64,000 bases of DNA from Physcia stellaris (lineage: Eukaryota; Ascomycota; Lecanoromycetes; Caliciales; Physciaceae): contig JABSSW010000006.1 in the NCBI GenBank assembly GCA_018902385.1, positions 806,001 through 870,000 of the forward strand, written 5' to 3'. The position numbers were made by a program, and so were the translations under genes. The notes beneath the pieces were generated by a model. It was not told the DNA's origin. It saw only the letters and a list, made by a program, of their open reading frames with translations, and did no database searches. Below, piece after piece: positions 58,741 to 64,000 of this stretch (position 1 is its first letter; every line of letters begins with the position of its first letter).

Positions 58741-59549
58741 ACGAGTAATTGATGCGATCTTCAGCGCTTTTGATGTTGATTTAAATGCAAAAATTGAGAA
58801 ACGTGAAAACTTTGATACAACGACTGAACGTGAAACGATTTCGACTCAAAATAATGACTTTCTTGATGTTGCAACTGATGAAATTGATGAAATCATAAAA
58901 AAAATATCGAAAAGTGAATTCTTCGAAATCACTTCTGAAAAAATAATAAATGATGTGAGCATCAATGTTGACTCATTTCGTGATGTTGCAAAAAATGTTG
59001 ACATTGCGATCATTGCTTTTGATCGTTCGATTGATTCAACAGATGACTGCTTTGATGTAAAAAAAAGTGTAAACATTGCAAATTCGCTTCGAGAAAAAAT
59101 AAAAAATGCGAGCATCGTTTTTGATGAAACATTTGCAAATCGCGTTTGTTGTTGCAATTCTGTCTTGTGCTTTTTGACTCGCAGAAGTTTCAACTTTTCT
59201 TGTTCGTAAAAATCAAACTTCTGATACAACACTTTGCACAGAATATCGAATTTCTGCGTCAAATAATCTTGTAAATATGACGTTTGATCAAAGAATCATT
59301 GTTCAACAGAATTTTTGAAACAAAAACGAACGATAAAGTATGATTGAGCTTTTGAATTCTGTTTCGTCTTTTTCTCAAAATTCGCTAAAAAGTTGTTGAC
59401 GTCGCGATAAATCGCACATGATCACGTCTTGTCGATCAGAATTCGATTCTCAAAATATTTGTTGAATACATGAAGATTGAAATAAAAGATGTCGAGCAAT
59501 CGTTGATAAAATGATTCGAAATGCGACATGATGTAAAAAAAGAAATCGT
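58741..59549. other. Element C interior, upstream part
   Basis: Hypermutated. The minus strand is open at 59262-58846 (FDFYEQEKLKLLRVKKHKTE...) and the plus strand at 58733-59209. The minus frame is probably the N-terminal part of the element C protein because it has the same orientation as the modules; no family recognised. Confidence 0.4.
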
Positions 59550-59644
59550 GATCGATCGATAGATCGATAAACAGATCGACAAATAAATAAATAAATAGAT
59601 AGATAGATAAATAAATAAATAAATAGATAAAAAGATAAATAAAT
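59550..59644 (+). repeat. Compound microsatellite (GATC/GATA/AATA)n
   Basis: About 95 bp of atcgatcgatagatcg followed by (AAAT)n and (AGAT)n blocks. Confidence 0.9.
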
Positions 59645-59853
59645 TTGCTGACATCAAATGATTAAATGTTCGATTTGATTTTTAGTACAATAAAATCAAA
59701 TGCAAATATGCTCTCAGCGAAATTGATGATACTTTTCGATTTTGATGCTTATTCAACGACGTTGATACGACTCAACGACGTTGATTGTTGCTAAAAAAAC
59801 TTCTCAAAGACAATCATGAAAGCTGTCAATCGTATATTCGATGATGTTATCAT

Positions 59854-60025
59854 TGTTACGATAAATCGTGATGTGAATGAATAATATGCTTGATTGTTTT
59901 ATTTAGAAAACTGTCGAGCACATATGAAAACTTTGAAACGAACGTTAATCTCTTTTGATCAAACTATTCACAAAATTCAACTCTGATTTTACGCTTTGCA
60001 TGCGTAACATGCAAAATTCATAACA
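59854..60025. repeat. Element C intact LTR (and empty site for element B)
   Basis: 172 bp TGTTACGATA...ATTCATAACA. It contains the undisturbed acgctttgcatgcgtaac junction at 59991-60008, that is, the target of element B before insertion. It differs from the interrupted copy by about eight CpT-context transitions and one transversion. Confidence 0.85.
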
Positions 60026-60124
60026 AATTTTGACACGTTTCGTTGAAAATTCATGACGACGATTAATATTTTTTCATATTTGATGACATTAAATTAACAA
60101 ATTAACAAAAAAACATTTATTATT

Positions 60125-60350
60125 TGTGAAATGTCATGCATTGATTGAACTAATACATAATTACACGAGAATTTCTAAATGAAAAGCAAATACATGAAAA
60201 TTTGTAAAAACATATGTAAAAAATTAAATCGTTTGAATGCGTCAAAGCGAATTTCGATTTTAACATTCGATGTGATAAAATAAAAATGTTAATTTTAATG
60301 ATTGATCAAATGTTGATTTCAAATGTTGAATTCGATGCACGCTCGTCACA
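60125..60350 (-). repeat. Element D 3' LTR (B family)
   Basis: 226 bp starting tgtgaaatgtcatgcattga and ending cgatgcacgctcgtcaca, the same ends as the 207-bp B LTRs. It is more diverged in the middle, with an extra 19 bp near 60,300 containing repeated atgttga words. Confidence 0.82.
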
Positions 60351-60544
60351 TTATTTTTCGTTTTTTTTCAATTTCGTCTCGAAACGATTAATTGATTTTT
60401 TTTCTGAACGTTTTGCGCGATGCAAATATGTCGTTGAATGACGTTGAATTGATTTGTCGTCGAAACAAAAAAATAAACGCGAAACGTCGCGAAATAAATT
60501 TCGTCAACGAAATAGATTCGTCGAAATCTTGAAAACACTCACAT

Positions 60545-60990
60545 GATCATATTTTGAAATAAACAATTCGAACATGTTAATAAAATCGTCGTTACAATTT
60601 TTAATGCATTGAAATTTTCGAATGTGCGAAAATGAATGTGTACATTGCATACGTCAAAACGTAAAATCAATGAATGTTTTGAAAAATAATCAATTCATAC
60701 AATTCGTAAAAAATAATTTCGACGAACATTAATAATTGATGATTCGATTTCGCGTATCGACAAACATGAAAATTTTTGCAACATCAAATTGATATCACGA
60801 AACGAACAATTTGATCACGTCGATAAAATTTGTGTTATCATGATTAACACGTCGACGTTATCGCATATAAAACAATTGATTCGTATAATGCATTCAACGA
60901 AATATGCATGTATTAAATTTTTTGAAAAGCAAATATTTTGTACGAATTTTACAAATAATTTCGCGTGTCATTAATAAGCAATTGAAAATT
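60545..60990. repeat. Imperfect tandem pair in element D
   Basis: Two units with a period of about 230 bp, containing aacatgttaataaaatcg / gatcacgtcgataaaat and the ends gtgtacattgcatacg / taatgcattcaacg. They correspond to the pair in element B at 46940-47290. Confidence 0.5.
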
Positions 60991-61084
60991 TTGTTGACGA
61001 ATTTGTAAATATTCGAATTTTTTGACATTTTGTTGTTTATTCATATCATTGCATGACATTTTATATTATCATTCATTGTTCAAT

Positions 61085-61161
61085 AAAATTTGACGACAAT
61101 TTTTGAAAATGTTTTTGACACGATTCAGTTTTTCATGCGACGTAAATTTTGATTGTAAATA
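61085..61161 (-). repeat. Block shared with elements A and B
   Basis: About 77 bp with gtttttgacacgattcag and catgcgacgtaaat, matching 45903-45980 and 51231-51311. Confidence 0.7.
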
Positions 61162-61806
61162 ACGCAAAATGACAACGAAACGAATGACAAAAAAAAAATC
61201 ATTGACGTCAATCTGAAAATGAATTGTAACGAATTCGATGACAATTTTCTGATTGATTACAAACAGTAAAATTCACGATTTAGTCATTTCGCAAAACAAA
61301 TTTTGTTGTTTTTGAATTAATTTCGTGAAAAACATCGACGATATTTTGAACATTTTGAAATTCATCGTCGTCGACATAATATCAGATGCGATCGTGAAAA
61401 TTTCAATTCGATCATTTACAACGATATTGAAAACGATGATAATGATATCGAAATTGCAATATGTCGTCGAATTTTCATTCGAATGTTTCTTTTGCGATAA
61501 CGAATTTCGAAAAATCGTTGTGTTGTCTTTTCAACGAATCGTTGAAAAAATTTTTTAGCAATCAAAAATGAAAAACGAAATAAATGTGCATGTCATCGAA
61601 CAATTTCAATTCGTAAACAATGTTTCGTTTTTTGACAACGAAATATGAATTCAATTTTTTGTCATTCAGTTTGTCAAATGAACGAATTGTTTTGATATAA
61701 CGACGATTTAATCATACATAATTTTTGTTTCAAAATTGATCGAATAGCGAAATTTGTTGATTCGAATCGTTATTTTTTGTTTAACGTCAACAGCATTGAT
61801 TTTGAT

Positions 61807-62387
61807 TCACTCGATAATGCAATTCATTTTTTCGACGATAAATTCGCTTTGTTTGATCAATAAACGCTTTTTAATGATTTCGTAATCATTTAGATTCGAA
61901 TCAAAAATCATTCGAAAATGATAATTTTTATTGATAAAAAACGAAATGAGATTTGTGATTGCGAAAACGTCATTGTTGTCAGCGAATTTCATGATGTCGA
62001 TTCATTCAATTCAATCGTTTTAACGATAATTGCAATATAAACGTAAACGAATTTTAATGTTTTGATTAGTTCGTTCGATTTGATCATTCGTTTGAAACTG
62101 AAATGTTGTGAACAATTTACATTTGATTTTTAAACGTTTGCAGAAATTTTTCAAACGCGATTCACAAATTGATCATTTCGATTCGAAACGATAAAAAAAA
62201 ATAAATCATGCGTGCGAAATACGTAATGAAACAATATTTTGACGCATGTTTCGATTGTCAAATCGTCATTTTCGATCACACAGAAAACATAATGTCGTTT
62301 TTTGATTAATCGATCGATAATAATGCAAATAACGTTGTTTTTTTTGAATTCAAATAATTCGATTATAAAATTTATCGAAATATTCAT
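61807..62387 (-). pseudogene. Element D integrase
   Basis: ISINFIIELFEFKKNNVICIIIDRLIKKRHYVFCVIEND and FHYVFRTHDLFFFIVSNRNDQFVNRV match the Ty3 integrase core around the second catalytic Asp region. The frame then ends at TGA (62151-62153) at a conserved Trp. KFADNNDVFAITNLISFFINKNYHFRM (61992) is the C-terminal part of the core. Confidence 0.85.
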
Positions 62388-62683
62388 TTATCGTTGATTA
62401 AAAATTGACAATGATGTTAATAATTCATGACGATCATCGTGAAAAATTTTAAAACGTTGACATTTGTGACAATTACGAATGTAACGTTTGATAAATAATC
62501 GCATATTAAATCAATAATAATAACGTTTAATGAGTTTTTCAATGCGATTCATGTTCGAATGAACACAAAAAAATTGATCGTGAACATCGCGAATTATTTC
62601 AATCATGAAATTTAAACGATTTGATATTCATAAATTTTCGTTTTTGAAAAGAACGTTGTTTCGATTTGAACATTTTTGTAAAT

Positions 62684-63470
62684 TTATTTTTCGTTGATGA
62701 TTTGTTCATCGATCAAAATTTGACGATAATTAATGCAATTTTCATTTTTTCGATTGATTTGCATTATTCGTTCGTACAAATCGTTTTGAACGTCAATCGA
62801 ACATAATTGCAATCGAAAAAACGACAACAAAATTTGTTTTTTATAAAGTTTTCGTTCGTCGTTATCGACAAAACGAAATTCAAACATTCGAATCAAAACG
62901 TTCGTTTTAATATTTTTGATTTCGAATTGATATTGAATTTTGATGTTGTAATCGATCAAAATTTTTGCTCGACGTATTTAACGAAAAATAAATTTTTTGT
63001 TTGTCATGAAAATTTTCAAATTTTTGTGATCGATGTAAATTTCGACGAATTCGTCGATGTTTTCGAATTCGAATTTTCAATGTTTCAAACATCGAATAAT
63101 GATTAGAAATTTTTTGTCGTATATTTCGTAATTGCATTCGACAAAAATCATTTTTTTGCTGAAAAAAATCATCGAATAAAAAAATTTTTCGTTATCGTAT
63201 TGCGACAGAATTTCATTCAAACATCAATTCGATGAATCAGTTTCTAATATAATTTTACGATTACGATCGTAATGTCGAAATATGAAAATTTCGATAATTT
63301 GTTTTTTCAATGTTTCGAACGTTTCATTGACGAAATCGATTCATTCGAAATCAATTTTTTTTTTGATCATTCGAATCAAAAGTTTGACGAATTTGAAAAA
63401 TGTTTTGATGAAACGACGATAAAAATTGCAAAAATTCACAAACGTTTGCATTTTTTTAATGCAAATTAAA
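62684..63470 (-). pseudogene. Element D RNase H / connector remains
   Basis: IDYNIKIQYQFEIKNIKTNVLIRMFEF (62959-62880) is the end of RNase H in Ty3 elements, followed by the connector toward integrase. The 63,000-63,470 part is broken. Confidence 0.65.
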
Positions 63471-63475
63471 CGAAT

Positions 63476-63979
63476 TCAATTGACGATATTTTGAATTTTT
63501 TTGAAATTCATACGTAAATTTTCTGTCGTCAATATGACGTTCAAAAATGAGATTTTCGTTTGAAAAAATTCGCATTTCTTGATATCAATTTGAAATTCGA
63601 CTTTTTTCAGTTTTTGAAACATTTGTGTGAAATGTCGTTCATGTTTTTTTTCAATTTTGTTGTAAATAAAAATATCGTTCAAATAAATTTGACAAAAATG
63701 ATTAATATATTCGAACAACAAATCGTTCATGTAATGTTGTCAATTCGTCGAATCATTTGTTAATTCGAAAAATAATACATGATATTTGTAAATGTTCAAC
63801 GAACATATAAAGATAATCAGTTTTTCGTTTTGTGAATTCATTCGAAATTTATTGAAAGTTGATATGATGTTCAATTTGAACAAAAATTTGCAATCTATAA
63901 TTCGAACAAGAATTTTTTCAATCAATGATATAGAATATTCATTGCGCTTGATTATAACGTTCAATTTTCGATAATTCAC
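63476..63979 (-). pseudogene. Element D reverse transcriptase
   Basis: NYRKLNVIIKRNEYSISLIEKIL, KLNIISTFNKFRM and FICSLNIYKYHVLFFELTN give palm motifs. After a frame break, MNDLLFEYINHFCQIYLNDIFIYNK contains the catalytic motif as YLND (second Asp of YxDD mutated to Asn at the first position), then CEFFQTKISFLNVIL. The frame stops at TGA 63476-63478 at a conserved Trp. Confidence 0.88.
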
Positions 63980-64000
63980 ACAAAAATGAAATTGTTCGTT

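Larger units (their letters stand above)
45255..60025 (-). mobile_element. LTR element C (outermost of a three-level nest)
   Basis: Two direct repeats of 172 bp, beginning TGTTACGATA and ending ATTCATAACA (TGTTA...TAACA ends), lie at 45255-45401 plus 57832-57856 (split by element B) and at 59854-60025. Flanks are aattc (45250-45254) and aattt (60026-60030), a 5-bp duplication with one C-to-T change. Without nested DNA it is about 2.3 kb with a 2.0-kb interior (57857-59853). No RT or integrase is recognisable. The interior has C2H2-like coding remains on the minus strand, from which the orientation is taken. I could not find a clear primer-binding site or polypurine tract, so classification as an LTR element rests on the terminal repeats and the duplication. 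Confidence 0.75.
60125..64000 (-). mobile_element. Ty3-type LTR element D, 3' half (runs off the window)
   Basis: Minus-strand order toward lower coordinates: RT (63979-63476), RNase H/connector, integrase (62387-61807), non-coding 3' region with tandem units, purine tract, then a B-type LTR at 60350-60125. The 5' half lies beyond 64,000. The pol is a different Ty3 lineage from element A (VIKRNEYSISLIEKIL against TIKNRYSLSLIDENL). Heavily mutated and inactive. Confidence 0.82.

Noticed and set aside
59550-59644. Tetranucleotide repeats as an origin or regulatory element
   Set aside because: A simple compound microsatellite inside a dead element; nothing further supports a function.
1-64000. 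CRISPR array, riboswitch or bacterial-type operon signals
   Set aside because: The window is eukaryotic, with spliceosomal introns throughout; no regularly spaced short repeats were seen.

Overview
The window is nuclear DNA of a filamentous ascomycete (Pezizomycotina). Genes are dense and on both strands, introns are about 45-115 bp with GT..AG ends and CTAAC-like branch sites, and the gene set is fungal: a Dicer-like protein, a Zn2Cys6-PAS regulator, SPO22, RRG9, RGP1 and MOB1. The class cannot be fixed from the sequence alone. Exon/intron models were spliced by hand from reading frame, splice signals and remembered protein families, without alignment tools.

Bases 1-43,500 are a normal gene-rich segment. 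In order: clamp-loader subunit RFC5 (+), a small Gly/Gln-rich protein (+), mitochondrial ribosomal protein uL16m (-), the large clamp-loader subunit RFC1 (+, with an apparent one-base frameshift), an MFS sugar transporter (+), Dicer-like 2 (+), the meiotic TPR protein SPO22/ZIP4 (-), an ERT1/AcuK-type gluconeogenesis regulator (-, zinc cluster cut by two tiny exons), a WD40 protein (+), an mpaB/DUF2236-type oxygenase (-), RRG9 (+), RGP1 (+), MOB1 (+), a 2EXR/F-box-like protein (-) and a large GH63-like glycosidase (+). Most are housekeeping genes. Two subunits of the same clamp loader lie within 6.3 kb and both have ACGCG cell-cycle-type promoter motifs.

Near 43,550 composition changes abruptly to very AT-rich DNA in which CC, GG, CT and AG are scarce while CA and CG persist. 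This block is a nest of hypermutated LTR retroelements. Element C (172-bp LTRs, 45,255-60,025, target duplication aattc/aattt) was hit inside one LTR by element B (207-bp LTRs, 45,402-57,826, duplication ttgca/ctgca). B was then hit by Ty3-type element A (309-bp LTRs, 50,384-56,900, duplication cactg/cactg). The other LTR of C at 59,854 preserves the empty site of B. A fourth element, D (60,125 to beyond the window end), is a Ty3-type pol on the minus strand with a B-type LTR.

The main discovery candidate is the mutation process. Hand comparison of the three LTR pairs gives about 51 C-to-T type transitions, all where the C is followed by T or C (43 CpT, 8 CpC) and none at CpA or CpG. This differs from canonical repeat-induced point mutation, which prefers CpA. 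Because CAA, CAG and CGA codons are spared, stop codons arise essentially only from Trp (TGG to TGA). This is seen at four conserved pol tryptophans and explains why long open frames survive in heavily mutated DNA. Elements B and C carry a related C2H2-finger protein of unknown role instead of a recognisable pol, and B may depend on D for movement.
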